43,866 nucleotides of DNA from Deltaproteobacteria bacterium (GCA_016874975.1 VGSQ01000013.1:1-43866), one strand, 5' to 3'; positions 7,673 through 16,224 are shown, numbered from the stretch's first letter. Notes: a model not told the origin generated them from the sequence alone. Numbers and translations: made by a program.

Positions 7673-9340
7673 ATGCGCCTGAGACAGACCCTGCGGGACT
7701 TGATCGCCGCCGGCCTCCTCCGGGCCCGGGAGGCGGGGGAAGCGGCCTTCGAGGAGATGCCCCTTTTCGATCTGAAGAACCCCAAGTTGCCGGAGCATGG
7801 GGACTTTTCCACCAACGCCGCGCTGCTGCTGGCCGCCCGGGTCAAGCGCCCGCCCCGCCAGGTGGCCGAAGCCGTGGTGCGCCGCCTGGAGGCGCCGCCG
7901 GGGCTCTTCGACCGAATCACCGTGGCCGGCCCCGGGTTCATCAATTTCTTTCTAAGCGACGACGCCTGGCGGCAGGTCATCCTGGAAATCCACCGGCTGG
8001 GTCCAGCCTTCGGAAACAGCACCGTGGGCGCGGGCCGACGGGTCCAGGTGGAGTTCGTCAGCGCCAATCCCACCGGCCCGCTGCATGTGGGCCACGGCCG
8101 GGGCGCGGCCCTGGGCGACGCCCTGGCCAACCTCCTGGCCGCGGCGGGCTTCACGGTGGAACGGGAATACTACATCAACGACGTGGGGACGCAAATCCTC
8201 ACTCTGGGAAAGTCATTGTATTTCCGGGTCCTGGAGCTCATGGGCCGGTCCGTGGAGTTCCCCGCCGACGGCTATCAGGGCGACTACGTGGTGGACCTGG
8301 CCCGGGAGTGCCTGGACGAGCGGGGTCCCCTCGACCTTGCGGCCGAGCCCGAAAGCCTCTTCCCGGAGTTGGGCCGCTACGCCGCGGACCGCATCCTGGC
8401 GGGCATCCGGCAGGACCTGGACGACTTCGGGGTGGGCTTCGACCGCTGGTTCAGCGAGACCGCGCTCTATGACGACGGCTGGGTGCAGAAGGGCTTTGCC
8501 CGCCTGAAGGAACAAGGCTGTCTGTATGAGGCCGAGGGCGCCCTGTGGTTCAAGGCCACCGCCTTCGGGGACGACAAGGACCGGGTGGTGCAGCGCAGCA
8601 CCGGCGCCACCACCTATTTCGCCTCGGACATCGCCTATCACCTGGAAAAATTCACCCGGGGCTACGACCTGGTGGTGGACATCTGGGGCGCGGATCATCA
8701 CGGCTACGTGCCGCGCCTGACGGCCGCGGCCCAGGCGCTGGGCTACCCCGGCCGCCTCAAAGTCATCCTGGTGCAGTTGGTGTCGCTCCTGCGCCAGGGA
8801 GAGCCCGTGGCCATGACCACCCGTGGCGGCGCCTTCGTCACCCTGCGGGAAGTCCTGGACGAAGTGGGCAAGGACGCGGCCCGCTTCATCTTCCTCACGC
8901 GCCGGGCCGACGCCCAACTGGACTTCGACCTGGACCTGGCCAAAGCCCAAAGCGCCGAAAACCCGGTCTATTATGTGCAGTACGCCCATGCCCGCCTGGC
9001 CAGCGTCTTCCGCCTGGCCGAGGCCCAGGGGGTCACCCTCGCGGCGCCCGACCCGGCTCGCCTGCCCCTGTTGGCCCTCGTCGAGGAGATGGACATCATC
9101 AAGCTTTTGGCTAATTACCCCGACCTGGTGGAGGGCGCGGCCCATAATTTGGAACCGCACCGCATCACTTACTGCTTGACGGACCTGGCCTCCCGGTTGC
9201 ATAGTTATTATTACAAACACCGTTTCCTTTCCGACGACCCGGACCTGACCCAGGCCCGGCTCTGGCTGGTCAAGGCAGTGCAGACCGTCATCGCCCACGG
9301 TTTGGGGATCCTGGGCGTGGCGGCGCCGGAGAGCATGTAA
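7673..9340 (+). CDS. argS: Arginyl-tRNA synthetase
   Basis: ArgRS charges tRNA-Arg with arginine. The 555-residue class I synthetase shows the N-terminal Add1 domain, the HIGH-type motif as HVGHGR (in ANPTGPLHVGHGRGAALGD, around residue 135) and the C-terminal DALR anticodon-binding domain (VYYVQYAHARLASV then SRLHSYYYKHRFL). The KMSKR loop is replaced by AMTTRGG before AFVTLREVLDEVG. Loss of the canonical loop lysine is known in many ArgRS, so this does not imply inactivity. The ribosome site is weak (AGGATC). A SPOR protein gene follows after 45 bases. Confidence 0.96.
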   Translation: MRLRQTLRDLIAAGLLRAREAGEAAFEEMPLFDLKNPKLPEHGDFSTNAALLLAARVKRPPRQVAEAVVRRLEAPPGLFDRITVAGPGFINFFLSDDAWRQVILEIHRLGPAFGNSTVGAGRRVQVEFVSANPTGPLHVGHGRGAALGDALANLLAAAGFTVEREYYINDVGTQILTLGKSLYFRVLELMGRSVEFPADGYQGDYVVDLARECLDERGPLDLAAEPESLFPELGRYAADRILAGIRQDLDDFGVGFDRWFSETALYDDGWVQKGFARLKEQGCLYEAEGALWFKATAFGDDKDRVVQRSTGATTYFASDIAYHLEKFTRGYDLVVDIWGADHHGYVPRLTAAAQALGYPGRLKVILVQLVSLLRQGEPVAMTTRGGAFVTLREVLDEVGKDAARFIFLTRRADAQLDFDLDLAKAQSAENPVYYVQYAHARLASVFRLAEAQGVTLAAPDPARLPLLALVEEMDIIKLLANYPDLVEGAAHNLEPHRITYCLTDLASRLHSYYYKHRFLSDDPDLTQARLWLVKAVQTVIAHGLGILGVAAPESM

Positions 9341-9385
9341 GCGGTTCAACGAGGCCGACCGGTCTCAACCACGGGAGGGGAGAAC

Positions 9386-10117
9386 GTGGCGGAAGGTCGG
9401 GGCAAAAAAGGCAAGAAGGCCGGGTGGCAGGTCAGCCTGGGTTTCAAAGAGGTGATCTTCGCGGGCATCGCCGCCCTGGGGCTGATGATGATGAGCTTCG
9501 CCCTGGGCACCCTGGCCGGCCGCGGGGACATTTACCGGGTATTGCACAACTGGGGCATCGTCGGTCCCGAAGCCGTCAAAACGTTGCCGGTCAACCAGAC
9601 GCCTATCGCCGCTCCCGCCGCCCCTCAGGCGGCTGCGTCTCCGGAAGCCCCGCCGCCGGCCGTCTCTCCCTCCCCCGGGGCCCTGGTGCCCCCCAAGCCC
9701 CCGGCGCCTTCCCCTCCCAAAACCGCGGCGCCCCCGCCGTCCGTCGCGCCGGCCAGGAAAAAGGCCAAAGAGACGGCCGCGGCCAAAGAGCACCGCACCA
9801 GAGAGGAGGAAATCCGCCGCCTCCAGAAAGAAGTGGCCCGCCTGTCCCGATTCCAAAACAGCATTGAAGAACAGAAGCCCAAATCACCCCGGCCCGGGTC
9901 CAAAGAAAAGGCCGCCCCCGCTTTGGTGCGGGTGGCCAAGTTCCGGGACGGCGCCAAGGCCAAGGCCAAGTTGGCGGAGATGCAAAAGAAGGGGGAAAAG
10001 GTGACCCTCAAGGAGGGTAAGGACCAGGACGGCCGCTATTTCGTAATCTATCGCCAGGTTGCTGCCAAAAACCAGGAAGCCGAGAAAGAGAAAAAACCCG
10101 CCAGGGGCCCCAGGTGA
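9386..10117 (+). CDS. SPOR-domain membrane protein
   Basis: Translation probably starts at GTG 9386 behind GGGAGGGGAG. The 243-residue protein has a Lys-rich cytoplasmic N-terminus, one transmembrane segment around residues 28-48 (VIFAGIAALGLMMMSFALG), and a long Pro/Ala-rich periplasmic linker. A Lys/Arg/Glu-rich coiled-coil-like stretch follows, then a C-terminal SPOR-type domain (VRVAKFRDGAKAKAKLAEM, ending RYFVIYRQV). SPOR domains bind denuded peptidoglycan glycan, often at the septum. It is a plausible cell-wall or division accessory, close to the ftsZAQ genes but on the other strand. A hairpin and T-run follow at 10161-10193. Confidence 0.8.
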   Translation: MAEGRGKKGKKAGWQVSLGFKEVIFAGIAALGLMMMSFALGTLAGRGDIYRVLHNWGIVGPEAVKTLPVNQTPIAAPAAPQAAASPEAPPPAVSPSPGALVPPKPPAPSPPKTAAPPPSVAPARKKAKETAAAKEHRTREEEIRRLQKEVARLSRFQNSIEEQKPKSPRPGSKEKAAPALVRVAKFRDGAKAKAKLAEMQKKGEKVTLKEGKDQDGRYFVIYRQVAAKNQEAEKEKKPARGPR

Positions 10118-10160
10118 GGCAAAGGCCGGTTCCTACTCCATCGACGCGATGTTGAACCCG

Positions 10161-10193
10161 GTCGCCCCGCCCGGGGCGACGCAACGGCTTTTT
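10161..10193 (+). terminator. Probable terminator after the SPOR gene
   Basis: GTCGCCCC and GGGGCGAC form a perfect 8-bp stem around a 4-base loop at 10161-10180. A CTTTTT run follows eight bases later at 10188-10193. It lies 44 bases past the stop codon and would separate the plus-strand argS run from the convergent genes. The spacing between stem and T-run is longer than ideal. Confidence 0.5.
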
Positions 10194-10224
10194 CCGGGAA
10201 CCCCGCTATACACCCCGTCATTTT

Positions 10225-10737
10225 TCAGACCCGCGTCCGACCTTCATAAACGTAACCCACCACCAGACAAGGCCCCACCCGGGCGGGGATGAGGCGACGG
10301 CGGTAGGCCTTGCCTTCGAAGCGGTCCAGTTGGGCCAGCTTGCCGGGCAGGGCGGGGGAGGTGAAGAGCCAGGCCGGGTGCTCCTCGCCGGCGGGGTTCC
10401 AGCGGAAGGCGCGATAGATCCGGATGAGCCCCATGTGGCCCCGGATGGCGCAGGGCCGCCAGACGCCGGGCAGGTCCGCCAGGAAGTGGTGGAAAGGGCC
10501 GCCGGGGACCAGGGTGCCGTAAGCGATGAGGCGGTGCTCCGGAGGCAGGGGGCACAGGAGGGGCCGCGGGTGAAGCATCGCCAGGGGAGGCCGCGCCGGG
10601 CGGGCCTGAACCGCGGCGCTCGCCCGGTCGGGACGGGGACGGACAGCGGGGGCGGCGGCCAGGTGGACCCGCACCAGCTCCAGGAAGTCCGCGAACCAGG
10701 GGGGCGCGTCCCGCAGGGCAGGGGGATGGCGGCGCAT
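10225..10737 (-). CDS. Gamma-glutamylcyclotransferase-like (AIG2-type) protein
   Basis: The C-terminal two-thirds match the AIG2/GGCT fold. The substrate loop is IAYGTLVPG with the Y-G-x-L signature, and a late LDRFEGKAYRRRL segment carries the usual acidic residue before the YRR sequence. The 50-odd residues before it are Arg/Pro-rich, except for DFLELVRVHLA. The start is uncertain: ATG 10737 gives 170 residues, while ATG 10578 would give the conserved domain alone. Neither has a strong ribosome site. The substrate is unknown; family members cleave gamma-glutamylamines or dipeptides. It sits between the convergent SPOR gene and ftsZ. Confidence 0.7.
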   Translation of the reverse strand: MRRHPPALRDAPPWFADFLELVRVHLAAAPAVRPRPDRASAAVQARPARPPLAMLHPRPLLCPLPPEHRLIAYGTLVPGGPFHHFLADLPGVWRPCAIRGHMGLIRIYRAFRWNPAGEEHPAWLFTSPALPGKLAQLDRFEGKAYRRRLIPARVGPCLVVGYVYEGRTRV

Positions 10738-10752
10738 TTCAGGTGAGCAAGG

Positions 10753-10783
10753 CCCCGGAGGCAGAACGGCGCCGCCTCCGGGG
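10753..10783 (-). terminator. Hairpin following ftsZ
   Basis: CCCCGGAGGC (10753-10762) and GCCTCCGGGG (10774-10783) form a perfect 10-bp stem 9 bases past the ftsZ stop codon. A T-run is lacking on the minus-strand exit side. The position argues for a 3'-end hairpin closing the murG-to-ftsZ transcript. Confidence 0.5.
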
Positions 10784-10791
10784 TCTCCTCG

Positions 10792-11997
10792 TCAATCGGT
10801 TTTCCGCAGGAAGGTGGGGGTGTCCAGTTCGCTCTCCTCGTACTGGAGATCCGGGTGGACGACGTGTTTCTTGGCGGGCAGCACCCCCAGACTGGTAAGG
10901 CGCTTTTCCCCGGGTTGTCCTTCCCCCGGCTGGGCGCCTTCGGCCCCCTTGCGCAAAATGGTGGGGATTTCCAGGGTCTCCAGGTCCACGGGTTCCTCCG
11001 ACGCCCCCTTCCACAGGGGGCGCTCCAGGACCGTGTCGGTCCGCCGGCCGATGCCGGTGGCGATGACCGTGACCCGGATCTCCTCGGCCAGGTTGTCTTC
11101 GAAGACCAGGCCCCATTTGGTCAGGGCGTCGTCGTGAGCCTCCTCCTTGATGATGGAGCAGATCTCCTTGAGTTCATCCATGGAGAACTCCTGGGAGGTG
11201 GAGATGTTGATGAGGATGCCCCGGGCGCCCCGGATGGAGATGTCTTCCAGGAGCGGATTGGAGATGGCCTTGTGCGCCGCGTCCACGGCCCGGCCGCTGC
11301 CGCTGGCGGTGCCGGTGCCCATGAGGGCCATGCCGCCCTCCTTCATGATGGTGCGCACGTCGGCAAAGTCTACCTTGACGAAGCCGGGCTTGATGATGAG
11401 GTCGGAGATGCCCCGCACCGCGGCCCCCAGCACCTGGTTGGCCATGGAAAAGATGTCCGTGGCCCGGCTGGTCTTGGAGCCCAGGGCGAAGAGGCGGTCA
11501 TTGGGGATGGTGATGATGGTGTCCGCCACCTGGCGCAGCTCCTCCACGCCCCGGTCCGCCAGGCGCATCTTGGTGCGGCCCTCGAATTCGAAGGGCTTGC
11601 TCACCACCGCCACCGTCAGGGCGCCCACTTCCCGGCTGATCTCCGCCACCACCGGGGCGCCGCCGGTGCCGGTGCCGCCCCCCATGCCTGCGGCGATAAA
11701 CACCATGTCCGCGCCCTGGAGGACCTGCTTGATGCGTTCAGCCTCCTCCCGGGTGGCCTCCCGGCCCATGTCCGGGTTGCCCCCCGCGCCCAGGCCCCGG
11801 GTGACGGTGGGGCCCAGTTGAATCTTGACCGGGGCCAGGCTCCGTTCCAGGGACATGGAGTCGGTGTTGGCGGAAATGAAGTCCACCCCCACCATCTGGG
11901 AGTTGATCATGTCGTTGACGGCGTTGCCGCCGGCGCCGCCGATGCCCAAGACCTTGATCTTGGCGGTGAGTTCGGTGGGAACCAACTGGATTTTCAT
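10792..11997 (-). CDS. ftsZ: Cell division protein FtsZ
   Basis: FtsZ is the tubulin-like GTPase that forms the division ring. The 401-residue protein begins MKIQLVPTELTAKIKVLGIG, with AGGGGG just upstream of ATG 11997. The nucleotide loop GIGGAGGNAVNDMI, the tubulin signature GGGTGTGGAP (around residue 108) and the T7-loop region NVDF-like KVDFADVRTIM are present. The C-terminal interaction peptide ends LDTPTFLRKTD, resembling the conserved tail bound by FtsA. It is the last gene of the murG-murC-ftsQ-ftsA-ftsZ run, 19 bases after ftsA. Confidence 0.97.
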   Translation of the reverse strand: MKIQLVPTELTAKIKVLGIGGAGGNAVNDMINSQMVGVDFISANTDSMSLERSLAPVKIQLGPTVTRGLGAGGNPDMGREATREEAERIKQVLQGADMVFIAAGMGGGTGTGGAPVVAEISREVGALTVAVVSKPFEFEGRTKMRLADRGVEELRQVADTIITIPNDRLFALGSKTSRATDIFSMANQVLGAAVRGISDLIIKPGFVKVDFADVRTIMKEGGMALMGTGTASGSGRAVDAAHKAISNPLLEDISIRGARGILINISTSQEFSMDELKEICSIIKEEAHDDALTKWGLVFEDNLAEEIRVTVIATGIGRRTDTVLERPLWKGASEEPVDLETLEIPTILRKGAEGAQPGEGQPGEKRLTSLGVLPAKKHVVHPDLQYEESELDTPTFLRKTD

Positions 11998-12016
11998 GAA
12001 AACCCCCTGAAAAAGG

Positions 12017-13258
12017 CTAAACCACGTCCTTGAGCCATTGCCAGAAGCGCCCGCCCAGTCCTCTTTTGCTCGGTTTGCTGGTGCGGGCGCCCCCGGTGGG
12101 ATAATCTCCGGAGGGATGCTGGAGGCGGTGGCCGTACAACACCAGCCCCACCCCGGTGGCGTAGGCGGGATCCCGGATGACGTCGGCCAGGCCGCCGGCG
12201 GCCACGGGATGGCCCAGGCGGGTGGGCAGGTTTAAACGATCGTCGAACAACTCCGCCAAACCCGGGATTTGGGCCGAACCGCCGGAGATCACCGCACCGG
12301 CCAGAACCGGGATGGCGGCGCTGGCCTTGCGGAGCTCAACGCCCACCAAGTCGATGATTTCCTTCAGGCGCGCCTCTACAATGTTGGCCAACTCCCGCCG
12401 GGGGATGGAGCGAGACCGGCGCCCGCCCAGGCCCGGAATCTCCACTTCCTCGATGCCGCCGCTCAGCGCGTTGCAACAGCAACCGCTGCTCTTTTTCAGG
12501 TGCTCGGCGTTGTTCAGGGAGGTCTGCAGGCCCACGGCGATGTCGTTGGTGAGATTGTTCCCGCCCACGGGGATGCTGCCATTGTAGCGCAGGGAATTGT
12601 TGGCGAACACGGCCACGTCGGTGGTGCCGCCGCCGAAGTCCACCAGGGCCACGCCCAGCGCCTTTTCCTCCTCGGTGAGCACCGCCTCGCCGCAGGCCAG
12701 GCTCTGCAGCGCCATGCCGCTCACCTCCAGGCCCGCCCGATTGGCGCAGCGGATGATGTTGTTGAGGGAGTTTACTGACCCCGACACCAGGTGCACCCGG
12801 CACTCCAACCGGTTCCCGTGGATGCCGATGGGGTCCTTGATGCCGTCCTGGCCGTCGATGATGTACTCCTGGATGAGCGTGTGGATAAGCTCCCGGTCCG
12901 AAGGGATGGAAACCATGATGCGGGCGGATTCGATGACCCGGTCCACCTCCGCCGCGGTAACCTCCCGCCCCTTGATGATAATGACGCCCTGGGCGTTGTG
13001 CCCCTGAAGGTGGGAGCCGGCCACCCCGGTGTAAACGGAGCGGATTTCGCAACCGGCGATAGTCTCCGCTTCTTCCACGGCCTTGCGGATGGCCCTGACG
13101 GTATGGTCGATGTTGACCACCACTCCCTTGCGCAGGCCGCCCGCCGTGGGCGCGGCGCCCACGCCCACGATCTCCACTTGGTGGTCCCGCACCTCCCCCA
13201 CCACCGCGCAGATCTTGGTGGTGCCGATATCTAAGCCGACAATCAGATCTTGAGGCAC
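12017..13258 (-). CDS. ftsA: Cell division protein FtsA
   Basis: FtsA is the actin-like ATPase that tethers FtsZ to the membrane. The 413-residue protein begins MPQDLIVGLDIGTTKICAVV (phosphate-1 motif), carries the ALVDFGGGTTDVAVF phosphate-2 motif mid-protein and the VISGGSAQIPGL adenosine motif. It ends in the amphipathic membrane-targeting helix GLGGRFWQWLKDVV. It starts 9 bases after the ftsQ stop codon, and ftsZ follows it, the classic dcw order. The length is typical. Confidence 0.96.
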   Translation of the reverse strand: MPQDLIVGLDIGTTKICAVVGEVRDHQVEIVGVGAAPTAGGLRKGVVVNIDHTVRAIRKAVEEAETIAGCEIRSVYTGVAGSHLQGHNAQGVIIIKGREVTAAEVDRVIESARIMVSIPSDRELIHTLIQEYIIDGQDGIKDPIGIHGNRLECRVHLVSGSVNSLNNIIRCANRAGLEVSGMALQSLACGEAVLTEEEKALGVALVDFGGGTTDVAVFANNSLRYNGSIPVGGNNLTNDIAVGLQTSLNNAEHLKKSSGCCCNALSGGIEEVEIPGLGGRRSRSIPRRELANIVEARLKEIIDLVGVELRKASAAIPVLAGAVISGGSAQIPGLAELFDDRLNLPTRLGHPVAAGGLADVIRDPAYATGVGLVLYGHRLQHPSGDYPTGGARTSKPSKRGLGGRFWQWLKDVV

Positions 13259-13267
13259 ATTATTATC

Positions 13268-14152
13268 CTACTGAGAATCCTCCGCCCCCTTCAGGGTAAG
13301 CAGCACGCGTTGGGGGAAATCCAGATTGATCCGGGCCAGCTTGGCAGGCAGCCCCTTTTGGCTGAGCACCGGCCAGACCCGGCCGAATTTGGCCAGCCGC
13401 TCCGGAAATTCCGCCAGCCCCAGGTCGATGGCGCTGGCCAGACCGTTGGCGTACAGGGTGAAACCCCGCTCCGGATCAACGTGAATCTCAGAGATATTTT
13501 CCAGGTTCAGGGGCGGCCGGGCCTCCTTGAGGAGTTCCAGCAACTGCAGGATTTGCTCCACCACCCGGGAGGGCGCCCCCGCCGTCCGGACGAAATGCTC
13601 CTGACCCAGCCCGGTGACCACCGGAAAATCATGGGGGTCGGCGGGCGACGCCGGTTTGAACAGGGCTCCCCTGCGGTCGATGTAATAGAGCTCCCCCAAT
13701 TGCACCAGGGCCACCGGTTCCCGCTCTTCGAGCTTGATATGCAGGCGGTTGGGCCATCTCCTGGTCACTTCCGCCCGGACGATCCAGGGGTGGGAGAGCA
13801 AAGCCTGTTCCGCCCGACTGGGGTGCAGCGCCAGCAGGTTGGTCCCCTGACCCACCCTGGCCAGCTCCAGCACCTGCTGGTGGGAGAGCCGCTCGGCCCC
13901 GTCAATGTCGATGTCCCTGATATCTTTAATGCAAAAGAGCGGCGAGGTCAAGAGGTGATGGTAGAGGAGCAGCAGGCCCAGGCTCGCCCCTCCCAAACCG
14001 GCCAGCCCCAGAGTGACCAGCAGGATGCGGAGCCAGAGGCGTTTCCCTTCCAACCGGGGGCGTCGGCGATAGCTGTTGCGACCGGCGCGCCCGGTGAGAA
14101 GCCCGCCTTTCTTGACGGGACGCTGGGGGGCTAGACGCGAACGGGGCGGCAT
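13268..14152 (-). CDS. ftsQ: Cell division protein FtsQ (POTRA domain)
   Basis: The 294-residue bitopic protein has an Arg-rich cytoplasmic N-terminus, a transmembrane segment around residues 47-70 (LLVTLGLAGLGGASLGLLLL), and then a POTRA domain. That domain starts near FCIKDIRDIDIDGAERLSHQ and continues with SHPWIVRAEVTRRWPNRLHI. The FtsQ beta domain follows (ALFKPASPADPHDFPVVTG). In Gram-negative division FtsQ recruits FtsB/FtsL. Its start overlaps the end of murC by 22 bases, so the two are translationally coupled and there is no room for murB between them. Confidence 0.92.
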   Translation of the reverse strand: MPPRSRLAPQRPVKKGGLLTGRAGRNSYRRRPRLEGKRLWLRILLVTLGLAGLGGASLGLLLLYHHLLTSPLFCIKDIRDIDIDGAERLSHQQVLELARVGQGTNLLALHPSRAEQALLSHPWIVRAEVTRRWPNRLHIKLEEREPVALVQLGELYYIDRRGALFKPASPADPHDFPVVTGLGQEHFVRTAGAPSRVVEQILQLLELLKEARPPLNLENISEIHVDPERGFTLYANGLASAIDLGLAEFPERLAKFGRVWPVLSQKGLPAKLARINLDFPQRVLLTLKGAEDSQ

Positions 14153-15570
14153 GGCTCTCCTCCTGGGGCGGTCAGGTTCACGTCGGCGGCGGCGACGCCG
14201 TTCAGGCGGGCCAGCAGGTCCTCACCCAGGCGCCAGATGTCCCCCGCGCCCAGGGTGAGCAGTACGTCCCCGGGGCGCAGGTGCTCCAACACCACCTCAA
14301 GCAGCAATTCTTTCTCCGGCGCAAAATGGGCCGCGGGGTGGCCGTGGCGGCAGATGCCCTCAAAGACCTGCCGTCCGGACAGGCCGGGCACCGCGGGCTC
14401 GCCCGCGCTGTAAATTTCGGTCAGCAGCAGCAAGGCCGCGTCCCCGAAGACCGGGAAGAACTCCGGCAGCAGCGCCCGGGTGCGGCTGAAGCGGTGGGGC
14501 TGAAAGGCCACCACCAGGCGGCGCGCCGGGAAGGCCCGGGCCAGGGCGGCCAGGGTGGCGGCGATCTCCGTGGGGTGGTGCCCGTAGTCGTCCATCACCA
14601 GGATGTCCCGGGACTCCCCTTTCACCTGGCAGCGCCGGTGAATCTGCCCCAGCCCGGCCAGGCCCTCCTGCCAGACCGGGAAGTCCAGGCCCAGACTGTC
14701 CGCCACGGCGCAGGCGGCCAGGGAATTGAGCACATAATGGGGCCCGGCCAGGGGCAGACGGATTTCACCCAGCTCCCGGCCCCGGCGCCACAGGCGGTAT
14801 TGCGAGCCCAGCCCGGCGAAGCTCAGGTCCGTGGCCTGGAAATCGGCGTCGGCCTCCAGGCTGTAAGTGACCGCGGGCACCGGCAACTCCGCCAGCAGCG
14901 GCGCCAGATGCGGGTCGTCGGCCCAGGCCACCACCCGGGCGCCCCGGGGGAGTTTGGCCAGGTACCCGGCAAAGACTTCCTGGATGTGCTCCAGGTCCCG
15001 GTAGTGGTCCAGGTGCTCCCGGTCCAGGTTGGTGATCACCGTCATCTGAGGCGAGAGCAGGGCAAAGGAGCCGTCGCTTTCGTCGGCCTCAGCCACAAAA
15101 TACTCCCCCCGCCCCAGGACCGCGTTGCTGTCCAGACAATCCCACAGCGCCCCCACCAGCACCGTGGGGTCCAGCCCCCCGGCCCGGAGAATGGCCGCGG
15201 CCATGGCGGTGGTGGAGGTCTTGCCGTGGGCCCCGGTGACGGCGATCTGGGTATGCCCCTCCATCAGCCGGGCCAGCATTTCCCCCCGATGCAACACCTC
15301 CAACCCCATTTGTCTGGCCAGGGCCAGCTCGGGGTTGTCCTCTTTGATGGCCGAGGAGTAGACCACCACCTCGGCCCCGCCCAGGTGCTCGGCCCGGTGG
15401 CCCAGGTAACACGTGACCCCCAGCTCCGCCAGCCGCTGCGTGATATTGCTCTCCGCCGCATCCGAGCCGCTCACCCCACACCCCCGCCGCACAAGCAACT
15501 CCGCCAGGCCGCTCATGCCGATGCCGCCCACGCCGATGAAGTGGTAGGAGGGTTGGGGTTTGGGGGTCAT
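14131..15570 (-). CDS. murC: UDP-N-acetylmuramate--L-alanine ligase
   Basis: MurC adds the first L-alanine of the peptidoglycan stem. The 479-residue protein begins MTPKPQPSYHFIGVGGIGMS with the N-terminal dinucleotide-like fold. It has the ATP loop AVTGAHGKTSTTAM near residue 110, where Ala replaces the more usual Thr in GTHGKT, and the C-terminal DDYGHHPTEIAAT and FQPHRFSRT motifs. It lies downstream of a toxin-antitoxin pair that separates it from murG, and overlaps ftsQ by 22 bases. Compared with Mpl (same fold, 372-1769) it has the MurC-type central domain. Confidence 0.95.
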   Translation of the reverse strand: MTPKPQPSYHFIGVGGIGMSGLAELLVRRGCGVSGSDAAESNITQRLAELGVTCYLGHRAEHLGGAEVVVYSSAIKEDNPELALARQMGLEVLHRGEMLARLMEGHTQIAVTGAHGKTSTTAMAAAILRAGGLDPTVLVGALWDCLDSNAVLGRGEYFVAEADESDGSFALLSPQMTVITNLDREHLDHYRDLEHIQEVFAGYLAKLPRGARVVAWADDPHLAPLLAELPVPAVTYSLEADADFQATDLSFAGLGSQYRLWRRGRELGEIRLPLAGPHYVLNSLAACAVADSLGLDFPVWQEGLAGLGQIHRRCQVKGESRDILVMDDYGHHPTEIAATLAALARAFPARRLVVAFQPHRFSRTRALLPEFFPVFGDAALLLLTEIYSAGEPAVPGLSGRQVFEGICRHGHPAAHFAPEKELLLEVVLEHLRPGDVLLTLGAGDIWRLGEDLLARLNGVAAADVNLTAPGGEPCRPVRV

Positions 15571-15597
15571 GTCAATCCAGGCGGTGCTCCGCTATTG

Positions 15598-15975
15598 TTA
15601 TGAAAACTCTTCTTTAATGGGAAGAGGTCGCACCCGCAAGGCCGCGTCTTCCAGAATAACGATGGCCCCTTCCTGCAAGGGGTGCTCCATTTCCGGCCAC
15701 ACTGCCATTAACCGGGTGAACAGCACCTCCGGATGGGTGTTCTTGAGGCGGTAAATAACCACCGAGGGCGCCTTGCCCCCCGAAAAGGCCAGCAGGTGCC
15801 CATAGTCAAGATCATGAGTGATGATAACCTCATGGTGGCGTTCGGCTTCGGCCATGATTTCCGCATCGGTGGCTTGGGCCAGACCAATGTCTCCGGCATG
15901 GCGCCAGGCATGACCTGCTTCAGCCAGCCTCCTTCCCAACGACTTGGGGAGGTTCATATTGAGGAGGAATCTCAT
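15598..15975 (-). CDS. DUF5615 PIN-like putative toxin of a DUF433/DUF5615 pair
   Basis: The 125-residue product begins MRFLLNMNLPKSLGRRLAEA and contains TDAEIMAEAERHHEVIITHD followed by LDYG. This is the DUF5615 (Mut7-C/PIN-like nuclease) pattern of an N-terminal acidic-N-L-P motif, a D-x-E-I helix and a T-x-D-x-D segment. The first motif reads L-N-M-N-L-P, with Asn where an Asp is often found, so metal binding may be altered. Its ATG directly abuts the stop codon of the upstream DUF433 gene (TGA then ATG with no gap), a typical coupled toxin-antitoxin layout. The gene is co-oriented between murG and murC. Toxicity is inferred from the family. Confidence 0.8.
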   Translation of the reverse strand: MRFLLNMNLPKSLGRRLAEAGHAWRHAGDIGLAQATDAEIMAEAERHHEVIITHDLDYGHLLAFSGGKAPSVVIYRLKNTHPEVLFTRLMAVWPEMEHPLQEGAIVILEDAALRVRPLPIKEEFS

Positions 15976-16224
15976 TCAGGCCATGGCCTCTTCCAGGGGC
16001 ACCACCCGCTCTTCCATGGCCCAGGCGGCGTACCCCAGGGCCTGGTAAATGTCCTCCCGTTCCAGAGCCGGCCATTCCTGCAGGATGTCTTCCACCGTCA
16101 TTCCCGACGCCAGATAGCTGAGGATAGAGGCCACCGGCATCCTCAGGCCCCGGATGCAGGGCTTGCCGAAGCACTTTTCCGGGTTAAGCGTGATGCGGGG
16201 GAAGCGGTAATGGCGAATTTCCAT
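15976..16224 (-). CDS. DUF433 putative antitoxin
   Basis: The 82-residue protein carries the DUF433 signature almost in full: [20 protein letters not shown], then [41 protein letters not shown]433 proteins have a helix-turn-helix-like fold and are the usual partner of DUF5615 nucleases. They are thought to neutralise the toxin and repress the operon. The stop codon abuts the toxin start. Upstream lie two inverted R1 palindromes and a duplicated fragment of the murG 3' end (16273-16345), which could house its promoter. Confidence 0.85.
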   Translation of the reverse strand: MEIRHYRFPRITLNPEKCFGKPCIRGLRMPVASILSYLASGMTVEDILQEWPALEREDIYQALGYAAWAMEERVVPLEEAMA

